64,000 nucleotides of DNA from [Mycobacterium] stephanolepidis (GTDB taxonomy: Bacteria > Actinomycetota > Actinomycetes > Mycobacteriales > Mycobacteriaceae). The stretch lies in contig NZ_AP018165.1 of NCBI RefSeq assembly GCF_002356335.1, positions 1,922,001 through 1,986,000 of the forward strand, given 5' to 3'. Positions 34,857 to 44,051 of the stretch are shown here, piece by piece. A model generated the notes under the pieces. The model was not told where the DNA came from and made no database searches. It saw only the letters and a list, made by a program, of their open reading frames with translations. The position numbers and the translations under genes are program-made. How positions within the stretch are numbered: position 1 is the stretch's first letter; each line of letters begins with the position of its first letter.

Positions 34857-35112
34857 GGTCCTGTTCAGTCCACTCGGCGCACCACCGATCAAGTATCGAT
34901 TTGGCTGCGTCCTCGCTGATTTCGATGTGATCCACATCGTTGTGTCCGAGGTAGTAGCGACGCAGGTATTCCGAAGGGTGCCATTTCATGTCTCGTCCGA
35001 ATGCCTCGTCGGTCGGAGGGTCAGTATGTGTGCGCCTCACGATCCCAGAGGGGGCATCCGGGGTGTGCCCGCCAGCTAGGCGTGCGTAGTAAGTAACTGG
35101 TGTGCCACTCAT
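34837..35112 (-). CDS. Small protein between toxin and HD hydrolase
   Basis: 91 aa with DMKWHPSEYLRRYYLGHNDV and DAAKSILDRWCAEWTEQDRA. No family recognised. Its ATG overlaps the toxin stop (ATGA) and its end overlaps the hydrolase start. Position directly after a polymorphic toxin makes it a candidate immunity protein, alone or with the HD protein. Confidence 0.65.
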   Translation of the reverse strand: MSGTPVTYYARLAGGHTPDAPSGIVRRTHTDPPTDEAFGRDMKWHPSEYLRRYYLGHNDVDHIEISEDAAKSILDRWCAEWTEQDRASAGS

Positions 35113-37238
35113 CTGTGTCCTCCATTCGGTGGCAGTGATATTTGCGAGCTGCCGCCTGGTCGTGGGACCGAATCAAATATCTGCTTCTGCTCCCGTTGGA
35201 GCTCGCTGATCCTCTGGGGGGCGGTATCAGGAAGGCGCTCCTGTTCGTACAGGGGGTGTGTTTGCATCTTGGCGTCGAAACTTGAGGGTGTGTGGAACTG
35301 CACCTCAAAAGTCTGCCCTGTGCTCGGGTCTCGCCAGAAGCTGTTGATTCCCTGATAGCCCGGCGTATCCCAGGTGTTCTTGAATTTGACGGGCTCGTAG
35401 CCGTCCGCAATCAGGCTATCAATGGCGCGTTGGGTGTTCGCGGTGTAGAGCTGCTCGGGCGACTGCATCGTGTAGCGCACGGAGTCCTTCATTCCCTCCA
35501 GGTGCTTGTCGAGGCTCATTTGAGGGTCTTCTAGCAACGAGCCGAAGAATTTCTGTTTGAACGAATCCTCGCCTTTGAGTCGGTGCTCTAAGCCTGTCAG
35601 TTCGCTGCCAGGAGTGTTGCCGACGATATCCCGTAGGGATTGGGTGATGTGAGGTTCAGCCTCTCGTGCCTGCTCAAGGAACTGATTAGCAGCAGCGTTG
35701 TGCTCAGGACTGAGCGAAGCACCCCCATTTGGGGATTGCCATCCGCCACCATCGTCTAGCGGGCCGTGATGGTCTCCGGCCGCTCCTCCGTGAGAGTCGT
35801 TGCCCCCACTTACCTGGTCTGCACCTGAACTCGCATGTGGGTGGTCAACGGGGGGTGGTGTGTGGTGACCTGGCGCGTCCCCGCCCGCATGTCCTGCGCC
35901 GCCTGGTATTTCGGGGTGGGGCGTGTGAGTGAGGTCTCCGACGAGGCCGCGTAGTCCAGCGGCGGCTTCACCTCCGACCGCTCCTGTGGCTGCTCCTGCT
36001 GCTCCTTGGACGAGTTTTTCTCCGAGGTAGCCTCCGGGGTTGTCAGCGATGCGGTGCGCTTCGTTGCCCAGCATTTCCAGGCGTTCCTGGGGCGTGGCGG
36101 TGGTGTAGTCGTAGAGTCCCTTGGCGGTGTCGGTCGCGAGGTTCTTCCAGGCTTCTGCGACCCCTGGCGCGCCTGGACCTGCTTGTCCGGTGAGTTCTTT
36201 GCCTTGTTGCAGCAAGGCGTCCCCGGCTTTGGACCCGCCGTCGCTGGCGTTGGCGAAAAACTTGTTCCACTGCTCCCCGAAATCCCTGCTGACATGCTCA
36301 GAGGGTGACGCGGACGGAACGTCGGCGGTGCGTACCAGGTGCGGGTTCTGTGCGCTTTCGACCGCCTTGTTGACTTGGGCCTCTATCTGGTCGGCGGGCA
36401 CCCCTAGCTTGGTCAGCGTCTCGCGGGTCATCTGTTTGAACGCGGGCACATCCTGGGGCTTGAGGGCGGGTGCGAGTTTGGCGGGCGGCTCACGTCCGCT
36501 GGCGGTATCCCGCACACCGGGTATGGCCCCTACGCCGCCCAACTTGCTCGGGTCAACGTTCTTGTCGCCCACGGGTATGTCTTTGGGATAGACCTTCTTG
36601 TAGTCGATCGTGTCCCCGATCGGTGCGGCGGCGGGTTTGGTGGCTCCATCGGCTGTTTCGGCAGCCTGACCCCGTAGCGCCCCGAGGTAGCCGTCAGGTT
36701 TAGTGGTGGAATTCGGCGTCACCGGCATTGCCCCGGTGGCACCTGCGGGGCTGGTGGACGCGGGTGTGGTGGCTCCGTCCGTGGCGTGGATGGCGGCGGC
36801 GAGATCATCGTTGGCTTGTCCACCGGCAGCGCAGAGTTGTTTGAGGGTGTTGGCGATGTAGTCGCGGTCGGCTTTGTTGAAGTCCTTGGTCAACGGGGTC
36901 ACTTCACCGGTGGCCTCGTTGATCGAGAACTTGCCTGCCGCTTCGTTTTCCAGCTTGTCGAGCAGCTGTTTGAGTCCCTCGAACTCATCACCAGCCAGAT
37001 CCACCTTTTTCGCGGCGTTCTCGTAGGTGTCGGCGGCGTTGCCCGTGGCGGTGGCGAAAGTGCCGATTTCGTGGTCGGCGTTATCTGCGGCTACACCGGT
37101 CCAGGTGCCCTTGTGCGGTAGATCCGTTACCCCGGCTTTGGTGGCGCGCATGGACGCCGCTTTAGCGCGCAACCCTGTCGCAAGGTCACGAATCGACTGG
37201 ACGCTGGTCTTTTTGAGTTCGGCGATAGACAACGACAT
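35109..37238 (-). CDS. WXG-type exported polymorphic toxin with RelA/SpoT-like C-terminal domain
   Basis: 709 aa. The N-terminus is helical with a WXG motif (KGTWTGVAADNADHEIG, Trp 46), typical of type VII secreted substrates. A Pro/Ala/Gly-rich middle (about 150-530) includes His-rich repeats. The last 165 residues resemble an RSH synthetase: R553-x-K555-x3-S559-x3-K563 (HRLKGEDSFKQKF), MKDSVRYTM (584-590), GYQGINSFW, and FEVQFHT with E645-x-Q647, the catalytic ExQ motif. Such domains transfer pyrophosphate to a nucleotide or tRNA (toxSAS group). A HD hydrolase ends the same operon. Delivery by ESX is inferred. Confidence 0.82.
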   Translation of the reverse strand: MSLSIAELKKTSVQSIRDLATGLRAKAASMRATKAGVTDLPHKGTWTGVAADNADHEIGTFATATGNAADTYENAAKKVDLAGDEFEGLKQLLDKLENEAAGKFSINEATGEVTPLTKDFNKADRDYIANTLKQLCAAGGQANDDLAAAIHATDGATTPASTSPAGATGAMPVTPNSTTKPDGYLGALRGQAAETADGATKPAAAPIGDTIDYKKVYPKDIPVGDKNVDPSKLGGVGAIPGVRDTASGREPPAKLAPALKPQDVPAFKQMTRETLTKLGVPADQIEAQVNKAVESAQNPHLVRTADVPSASPSEHVSRDFGEQWNKFFANASDGGSKAGDALLQQGKELTGQAGPGAPGVAEAWKNLATDTAKGLYDYTTATPQERLEMLGNEAHRIADNPGGYLGEKLVQGAAGAATGAVGGEAAAGLRGLVGDLTHTPHPEIPGGAGHAGGDAPGHHTPPPVDHPHASSGADQVSGGNDSHGGAAGDHHGPLDDGGGWQSPNGGASLSPEHNAAANQFLEQAREAEPHITQSLRDIVGNTPGSELTGLEHRLKGEDSFKQKFFGSLLEDPQMSLDKHLEGMKDSVRYTMQSPEQLYTANTQRAIDSLIADGYEPVKFKNTWDTPGYQGINSFWRDPSTGQTFEVQFHTPSSFDAKMQTHPLYEQERLPDTAPQRISELQREQKQIFDSVPRPGGSSQISLPPNGGHR

Positions 37239-37241
37239 CGA

Positions 37242-37556
37242 TTAGGAGCCCCCGTGGGCGCGGGTGTTGAAAATCCTGATCTTCGACTCTTCGTCAGTGG
37301 TGGAGAACGCGTACCCGCACTGATCGAGCGCGTTCCGGAAATGGGTGAGTTCGTTGGTGATGTGCAGCGACTTGGCTTGCAGGTCAGTGGATTTTGATGC
37401 CAGGGCAGATGCGGCCGCACCCACCAAGCCGGAGCTGGCACCAGAAATTTTTGCGTCCGCAGCCTTATGGGCGTCTAGGTGGTTGTTCAGGTGCTTGTCC
37501 ACGGCGTTCGCTGACAGATGCAGTTGTTCAGGAACAACGCTCAATGGCTCAGTCAC
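37242..37556 (-). CDS. EspC-like (DUF2580) T7SS-associated small protein
   Basis: 104 aa, two-helix ESX-type partner: VVPEQLHLSANAVDKHLNNH begins helix 1 and THFRNALDQCGYAFSTTDEE ends helix 2. The general secretion motif near the C-terminus appears as FSTTD (FxxxD), where EspC relatives have YxxxD; a Tyr lies two residues earlier. It starts at GTG 37556, four bases upstream of the toxin start region, and probably pairs with the toxin N-terminus for export. Confidence 0.75.
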   Translation of the reverse strand: MTEPLSVVPEQLHLSANAVDKHLNNHLDAHKAADAKISGASSGLVGAAASALASKSTDLQAKSLHITNELTHFRNALDQCGYAFSTTDEESKIRIFNTRAHGGS

Positions 37557-39313
37557 TCGACACCCCCAACCAGCAGTTATCAGCTCAAGGCAAACCCTAC
37601 AACGTGACGGTGGGGGACACCACTGCGTGGGGCGGAACGCTTTAGCGGGAGTGGTTGTGGGAGGTATCGGTTAGGTCTGTCGTGATTGAGGTGTCTGCTC
37701 GGTGTTTGCTCTGTGGGTGAGTGCCGGTTTGGGGCTCAGGTATCTTTGGGGTGTTAACTCAGGCATAGCATCGCGTCGGGAGGGGCCAGATGAGCAGGCT
37801 TGATGAGCGGACCAGGCAGTTCCCTGATGCCGGTAGAGCACAGAATCAAGATCCTGCTCGCCGGTTGACTGCGGTTGCCGCTGGCGTGGTTTTACTGGTG
37901 GCCGGGGTGGCGGGCTTGCACCACCTGGCGCGCGCGGGTGACGGCGTGGGTGAGCTGCTGGTGTGGGGTGGGCTGCTGCTGGGCTGGTTCACCGCTCTCG
38001 GGGGCGGTGTCAAACTCGCTGCTTGGGGTTTAAAACCCGTCACGACAGCGCTTTACGATACCGTCACGGCGAAGGTGTCTAAGCCTGCGCAAGCGGTGAT
38101 TGCCGCGCTGGCAGTGCTTGCGGGCAGTGCAGGTTTGTGGTGGGTGCTGCGCGGCGGATACAGCCTGTGGTGGCAGCAGATGTCGGGGGAATCCGGCTGG
38201 ACACTGGTGCTGGGCGTTGGGCAGATGCTTGTCGCAGTCTTATCGGGGGCCGCGCTATTCACCGGCGGTAACTACCTGGCGGGGCTGGCGCGTGAAGTCC
38301 TCACCGGTATCGGTAGCGATGAGGGCGTGCACCGCTTTCCGTCCGCTGCGAAAACGTCTACGAGTTCGGGGCAGTCGCATCCTGCTCTGTTGGCGGCGTT
38401 GCTAGGTGGTGGTGTGGCGCTGGTCGTGATGACGGCCTGGCTGGTGCCCGCCTTGTTGTCCACGATCGCGGGTTCCTCGGTGCTGCCCGCCGTTAGCGCT
38501 ATCGCAGTGATGCTTACCTGGGCTGTTGGGGCGAATTTGGGGTGGTGGCACGGACTTACAGGGTTGTACCGGTGGGCCACAGTGGCGACCAACAAAGCCA
38601 CTGCGGTCGCGGGTGTGGCGGCGATCCTGGCGTTCTCGGCGGGTGGATTGGGCTTGGGCTGGTTCACTCCCGAGACGGTGCCGTTGGCGCGGGCGGCATG
38701 CCCGCCCGATTGTGGCGGTGGGGGCGGTCTGGACGGGCCCCCTGGTGGTGGCCAGATGTTCCAACCACCTAGCCAGGGTGGTCCCCAGATGCCGGACTAT
38801 CAGGGCGGTATCAATCAGCCGCCGCTGGACCAAAACGGTTCGGTGAGCATCTACAACACGCAGGCCCCGTCGATTTCGCAGAACGGCAGCAGCGGCTATC
38901 AGTCCTCGCAAGGACCGCAGCAGGGTTGGGATCAGCCCGCCCACGGGACACAAATGCCGAACTATCAGAGCGCGCCCGGATACACCCAAGGACCAGGCAA
39001 ACCCAACCCCGATTGGGCGGGAAATCAGCCCGCGCAACAAGGTGGACAACCCAACACGGGAAACCAAGGCGCACAACCTAACCAGGGTGTACAGCAGCCG
39101 AGTCAGTCTGATTCGCAGCGTGTCGAGGATTTGACGCGGCAGCTACAGGACCAGCAACAGCAGAATCAAGGCAATCAGCAGCGCATTGACGAGTTGACCA
39201 AGCAGCTGCAGCAGCAGAAACAGCAGCAGAACAATAATCAGAAGGGTCTGGTGCACGGATAGGTGACAACTGAGATGGCTTGCCCTGTGGGGTGGGCCTG
39301 GAAGGATGTCGCT

Positions 39314-39619
39314 GTGCCGAAGCCGTTTCCTGCAGAGTTCCGTGCCGATGTGGTGCGAATTGCCCGTGATCGCGATGCTGGTGTGACGTTGGAGCAGGTC
39401 GCTGCTGATTTCGGTATTCACCCGATGACGCTGTCGAAATGGATACGCCAATCCGATGTCGATGAGGGGGTTCGCCCTGGTGTGACCGCCACTGAGTCCG
39501 CCGAGAACCGCGAACTCAAGAAGCGAGTCCGGTTGCTGGAGCAGGAAAATGAGGTGTTGCGGCGGGCGGCGGCCTATTTGTCGCAGGCCAACCTCAAGCT
39601 GGGTCAGTCCCCAAAATGA
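39314..39619 (+). CDS. IS3-family transposase OrfA
   Basis: About 101 aa from GTG 39314 (VPKPFPAEFRADVV) behind GGAAGGA. HTH in VTLEQVAADFGIHPMTLSKW; leucine zipper NRELKKRVRLLEQENEVLRR near the end. It overlaps orfB by four bases at the A-run CCCCAAAATGATG, where a -1 shift would give the OrfAB fusion. Confidence 0.9.
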   Translation: MPKPFPAEFRADVVRIARDRDAGVTLEQVAADFGIHPMTLSKWIRQSDVDEGVRPGVTATESAENRELKKRVRLLEQENEVLRRAAAYLSQANLKLGQSPK

Positions 39620-40491
39620 TGTACCCGCTCGTTCGTGAGCTGGCCGCCGACGGTGTTCCCGTCACGGTGACGTGCCGGGTCCTCAAAATCGCTCGTCAGC
39701 CATTTTATCGCTGGTGTGCTGGCCCGGTCACTGGAACTGAGTGGGTGCAAGCGTCAGTGACGAACGCGGTCTATGACGCCCACCGTGATGACCCCGAGTT
39801 CGGCTACCGATTCCTCGCTGATGAAGTCCGGGCCGCGGGAATCGCTGTGTCTGACCGGACGGTGTGGAAACGCTGCCGCGAGAACCGCTGGTGGTCGGCA
39901 TTCGGCAAGAAACGCAGCCGTGTCGGCAAGAAACCAGGCCCACCTGTTCACAACGATCTGGTATGCCGCAATTTCACCGCAACCACCCCAAACATGTTGT
40001 GGTTGACCGATATCACCGAACACCGGACCAGCGAAGGCAAGCTCTATCTGTGCGCGATCAAGGACGTGTTCTCCAACCGCATCGTCGGCTATTCCATCAG
40101 TAACCGCATGAAAGCTGCCCTAGCGGTGACCGCGCTCAACAATGCGGTGGCCCGCCGTGGCGATGTGAGTGGGTGCATCGTCCACAGCGACCGGGGCAGC
40201 CAATTTCGGTCCCGAAAATTCGTGCATACCCTCAACCGGCACAACATGATTGGCTCCATGGGCCGGATTGGCGCCGCCGGTGATAACGCCGCGATGGAGT
40301 CCTTCTTTTCCCTGCTGCAAAAGAACGTCCTGAATCGGCGCCGATGGAACACCCGCGACGAACTACGGACAGCGATCGTGACCTGGATCGAACGCACCTA
40401 CCACCGCCGCCGACGCCAACCCGCCCTCGGCAAGTTGACCCCCATCGAATACGAGACCATCATGACCACACCGGCCAATCAGGCCGCCTAA
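39616..40491 (+). CDS. IS3-family transposase OrfB (DDE)
   Basis: 291 aa integrase-core transposase. DDE residues are in MLWLTDITEHRTS, IVHSDRGSQFRSRKF and NAAMESFFSLLQKNVLNRRR. The N-terminal HTH_21 region (YDAHRDDPEFGYRFLADEVR) is intact. It is about half identical in appearance to OrfB of the IS at 20,486 but clearly a different element. Confidence 0.93.
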   Translation: MMYPLVRELAADGVPVTVTCRVLKIARQPFYRWCAGPVTGTEWVQASVTNAVYDAHRDDPEFGYRFLADEVRAAGIAVSDRTVWKRCRENRWWSAFGKKRSRVGKKPGPPVHNDLVCRNFTATTPNMLWLTDITEHRTSEGKLYLCAIKDVFSNRIVGYSISNRMKAALAVTALNNAVARRGDVSGCIVHSDRGSQFRSRKFVHTLNRHNMIGSMGRIGAAGDNAAMESFFSLLQKNVLNRRRWNTRDELRTAIVTWIERTYHRRRRQPALGKLTPIEYETIMTTPANQAA

Positions 40492-41718
40492 AGACTGTCA
40501 CCTATCCGTGCAGCAGACCCGAAGTTGCCGCGCCTACCTGAACAGGGCAAGGACAAAAAGAAAGACCAGCAAGACCAAGACCGCGACAACCAATCAGGTG
40601 ACAACGACCTTGCCGCCCTGCTGCTGGGGTCGGCCTCGACACGGCGGCGAAAGCCCGATCAGCCGCAGGGACCGGATACGCAGGCGTTGACAAAAGATAG
40701 CGGTCAGCTCGCTTCAGGATTGCCGGGCGATATCGCCAACACAGTCTCTGATAGTGCGAACCTGGGGCAGTCAGCAGGCAGTGCTGCACAGAACTTTGGG
40801 TCGGCTGCGCAGGCGGGTGCCGCGATTGCCTCGTCAGCGCAAAGTGGTGCGGTCAACCCGATGGATGCTGTCGCGGTTGTTCAGGGCGTCTCCGGTGGTA
40901 TCAGTGACACTGCTGAGGCGGTGAACTCAGGTGCGCAGATAGCTTCCACGTGGCTTGAAAACGGTGGTGAGGCAGCGCAGCTCGCCGCCGATGTGAATCC
41001 GCAACTACAGGCGCAGGCCCAGCAAGTTCAGCAGATGACCGAAGCGGGCGGTCAGGTCGCGGACCTGACTGGGCAGGCCGCATCAGGAGTGTCGCAGGTT
41101 TCCGGGATGGTCAACACCGCCAGCAGCTTTGGCGCATCGGGGGTACCAACTGATGTTCCCGCCAATGTGCAGTCTGTGGATTTGCAGAGCGGGCAGGTGC
41201 CAGAGGGCGTAGCGACCGCTGTGGACTTCAAACAGGCACCGGCAGATCCTGTGGGGCCGGATGTGCCTGAGCCTCCGGTTCCGCAGCGTGTGTCTCAGCT
41301 GCCCTCTGCCCAACAAATGAAGTCCATGACCGACATAGAAATCTTGGGGCTGAGTAAGGAAGCTCAGGCCGCGCTTACCGCCTACGACGCGCAGTTCCCC
41401 AAAGTTATCCCGCAGCCGCAGTATCCCGCCTATCTGGAGGGGCGAGCCCCGCTTCAAGCAGCGAAAACGGCATACGATGCACAACTGGCCTCGCGCGGTA
41501 TCACCTTCGGGCCTCTCGGCGGTGAAGTTCAATACAACCAGCAAACAGGTTCCATCCTCAGATTCCGCGACTACCCAGCCAAACCCGGCGACCCCACACG
41601 ACCCTGGAACGAACTGGGAACATCCGAACCAACCGCACCTGCGGTACCTCAGGAACCAACACCAGCGGTGACGGAGCCGCCCACAGCGGTGTCTGATTAC
41701 AGAGGCCATGCCTTGGAC

Positions 41719-43003
41719 GGGTCTGTCAGATTAACGGTGGATCTGCTTGGCATGGTTAGTTATTCGCTGCCGGGGTAATCCGGCCTTCGAACGCGATAGC
41801 GAATGCGTTCAAAGCTGGTTTCCGCCGCATGGCCCATCGTGCTCTACCTTTGCCGGTGGGGTCTAGTGATCGGGTGACCAGATACAGGCACTTGAGAGCT
41901 GCTTGCTCGGTGGGGAAATGACCGCGGGCGCGGATTGCCCGGCGGTAGCGGGCGTTGACCGATTCGATAGCGTTCGTGGAGCAGATGACTCGCCGGATCT
42001 CGGTGTCGTAGTCCAGGAACGGCACGAACTCGCTCCAGGCGTTCTCCCAGAGTCGCATGATCGCCGGATAGCGTTGGCCCCATTTGCCGCTGAACTCGAC
42101 GAAGCGTTCTTTGGCCGCGGCCTCGGTCGCTGCGGTGTAGACCGGCCGCAGATCGCGGGCCATCTCGTCCCAGTATTTGCGGGATGCGTAGCGAAAGGTA
42201 TTGCGGATCAAATGGATAACGCAGGTCTGGATCACAGCAGCGGGCCAGACAGTGTTGATCGACTCGGGTAAGCCTTTGAGTCCGTCACAGACCACGATGC
42301 ACACATCGGCGGTGCCACGGTTCTTGATCTCGGTCAAGACAGCAAGCCAGTATTTGGCGCCTTCACCGCCGTCCCCGGCCCACAAGCCCAGGATGTCCCG
42401 TTCATCTGCGGTGGTGACGCCGATGGCGACATAGACCGGCCGGTTGGCGACCTGGCCGTCGCGGATCTTGACGTGGATAGCGTCGATGAACATCACCGGA
42501 TACACCGAATCTAGTGGCCGCCCTGCCCATTCGGCCATTTCTCCGACCACCTTATCGGTGATCTTCGAGATCGTGTCCTTCGAGACGTCAGCACCATAGA
42601 CCTCACCGAAATGAGCGGCGACTTCGCCGGTGGTCAGCCCTTTGGCGGTCAGGGACAAGATGATCTGATCGATCCCGGTCAGCACCGTTTTCTCGCGGAC
42701 CCCGTTGCGGGAGTTCCCGCCATTACGGCCCGCCACCTGGTGTTTTTCATAGCCCAGGTGTTCATCCATCTCCGCTTGCAGCGCGGACTCCAACACCTGT
42801 TTGGTGAGCGCATTGAGCAACCCGTCCGGGCCGACCAGCTCCACACCCTGCTCGCCGGCTTGGGCCAGCAACTGCGCGGCCACCGCCGCGGTATCAATCT
42901 GATTCGCCATGTCATCCATGGTTTCGGTCATCATCAGTCCTTCCCGCCAAGCAACGCCCGGCGTGTTGAACCAAGTCAGATCCACCGTTTTTCAGACAGT
43001 CCC
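41719..43003 (-). mobile_element. IS256-family element, copy 1, with 8-bp target duplication
   Basis: 1285 bp, ends GGGTCTGTCAGATTAACGG and GGGACTGTCTGAAAAACGG. It is flanked by a perfect 8-bp duplication CCTTGGAC (41711-41718 and 43004-43011). It is 90 bp shorter than copy 2 at 50,958 because of an internal in-frame deletion in the transposase. It interrupts the toxin gene after codon GHALD. Confidence 0.93.
41756..42934 (-). CDS. IS256-family transposase with a 30-residue internal deletion
   Basis: Mutator-type transposase starting MMTETMDDMANQIDTAA. The DDE residues lie in VYPVMFIDAIHVKIRDG, CIVVCDGLKGLPESI and VICSTNAIESVNARYRR. Compared with copy 2, residues from EIGPVQIEVPRDTD through KIVRKRQRRLT are missing; the deletion joins VREKTVLT to GIDQI in frame. 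The lost segment links the N-terminal HTH region to the catalytic core, so activity is doubtful. Confidence 0.88.
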   Translation of the reverse strand: MMTETMDDMANQIDTAAVAAQLLAQAGEQGVELVGPDGLLNALTKQVLESALQAEMDEHLGYEKHQVAGRNGGNSRNGVREKTVLTGIDQIILSLTAKGLTTGEVAAHFGEVYGADVSKDTISKITDKVVGEMAEWAGRPLDSVYPVMFIDAIHVKIRDGQVANRPVYVAIGVTTADERDILGLWAGDGGEGAKYWLAVLTEIKNRGTADVCIVVCDGLKGLPESINTVWPAAVIQTCVIHLIRNTFRYASRKYWDEMARDLRPVYTAATEAAAKERFVEFSGKWGQRYPAIMRLWENAWSEFVPFLDYDTEIRRVICSTNAIESVNARYRRAIRARGHFPTEQAALKCLYLVTRSLDPTGKGRARWAMRRKPALNAFAIAFEGRITPAANN

Positions 43004-43079
43004 CCTTGGACCGAATGCAGGAACGCGGCTGGACCAGAGGTCAAGTTGAAGATGCGGTGGATAGTCCTAAGAGCGTGTC

Positions 43080-43532
43080 TCATGTGGATAGTTTTCTGAA
43101 GCAGACCAGGGTGGCGGCGAGTGTGAGGAATGCGGCGTAGAGATGGTCGTGGCGTTCCCAGCGGGTGCCCAGGCGGCGGTAGGTGAAGAGCCAGGACATG
43201 GTGCGTTCGACTTTCCAGCGTTTGGTGCCGAGCCGGTCGCCGGATTCGGTTCCGCGGCGGGCGATCCGGGGTGTGATGTGTCGATTGGTGAGCCATTGCC
43301 GCAGCTGGTTCGCGTCGTATGCCTTGTCTGCGTGCAGTTTTGCCGGTCGCCGCCTGCGTGGCCCGCGCGGGGATTTGATGGCGGGCAGTGCCCGTACCAG
43401 CGGCGGGACCGCATGCCCGTCCCAGGTGTTGGCGGCGGTGACCGCGGTCTGCAACGGCAGACCGGTCGCGTCGGTGAGCACGTGAATCTTGGTACCCGCT
43501 TTGCCCCGGTCTACCGGGCTCGGCCCGGTCAT
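43080..43532 (-). CDS. IS5-family transposase, second frame
   Basis: 150 aa, starts MTGPSPVDRGKAGTKIHVLT. Catalytic Asp in LHADKAYDANQLRQW and Glu in KVERTMSWLFTYRRLGTRWE. It overlaps the first frame by ATGA next to an A6 run (TAAAAAAGGGG), so a -1 frameshift probably yields the complete enzyme. Confidence 0.88.
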   Translation of the reverse strand: MTGPSPVDRGKAGTKIHVLTDATGLPLQTAVTAANTWDGHAVPPLVRALPAIKSPRGPRRRRPAKLHADKAYDANQLRQWLTNRHITPRIARRGTESGDRLGTKRWKVERTMSWLFTYRRLGTRWERHDHLYAAFLTLAATLVCFRKLST

Positions 43533-43885
43533 GGCGCCCCTTTTTTAGCCCGCACGTACGCCGAATCCACCACGGCCCGTGACCAATCCAATGCCCCATC
43601 GGCACCGAGCCGATCGAGTACCGCTTCTTGTAGACGCCGCCATACCCCGACGGCGGTCCACTCGGCGAACCGGCGATGCGCGGTAGGGACCGTCACTGCG
43701 AAACATGGTGGCAAATGCCGCCAGGCACACCCACTGACCAGCACAAACACCACCGCGGTGAATACCGCACGCTCATCGGCATACGCCGTCCCGCCGCCCT
43801 GGGGACGCACCCGCTGCACCGGCAACAACGGCTCCACCAACGCCCACAACTCGTCCGGAACCAACCTCAACGAAAGCTCTTTCAC
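43529..43885 (-). CDS. IS5-family transposase, first frame
   Basis: 118 aa, starts MKELSLRLVPDELWALVEPL. DUF4096-type N-terminal domain with VFVLVSGCAWRHLPPCFAVT and the first catalytic Asp in AVVDSAYVRAKKGAP. Ends at the shift site shared with the second frame. Confidence 0.88.
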   Translation of the reverse strand: MKELSLRLVPDELWALVEPLLPVQRVRPQGGGTAYADERAVFTAVVFVLVSGCAWRHLPPCFAVTVPTAHRRFAEWTAVGVWRRLQEAVLDRLGADGALDWSRAVVDSAYVRAKKGAP

Positions 43886-44051
43886 ACCAGCACATCATGC
43901 CCCAACCACCCCACAAACCACACAAGACACGCTCTAAGGGTCCGCCGAAATTCCAGGTAGATGACCAGGGCAGAACCAGTTGGTTGTACCGTGGTGAGAA
44001 CGGCATAAATGTGGTTGTGAATCCAAAAGGTGAGGTTGTCACCGTCTTCTG

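Larger units (their letters stand above)
39244..40520 (+). mobile_element. Intact IS3-family element inside the toxin gene
   Basis: 1277 bp. The ends start GGGTCTGgTGCACGGATAGG (left) and GGGTCTGcTGCACGGATAGG (right, reverse complement), both followed by TGACA. It is flanked by a 3-bp target duplication GAA (39241-39243 and 40521-40523), as in the IS150 group. Its ends are close to those of the relic at 7781. Confidence 0.92.
43071..43934 (-). mobile_element. IS5-family (IS427-like) element inside the toxin gene
   Basis: 864 bp with inverted ends GAGCGTGTCT at both sides and a 3-bp duplication TAA (43068-43070 and 43935-43937). It carries two overlapping transposase frames. It is the third IS in the same gene, only 60 bp from the IS256 insertion. 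Confidence 0.9.

Noticed and set aside
38402..39076. 224-codon minus-strand frame inside the toxin gene
   Set aside because: Complement of the membrane/Gln-rich region with no domain; the plus frame is confirmed by the reconstruction across three IS junctions.
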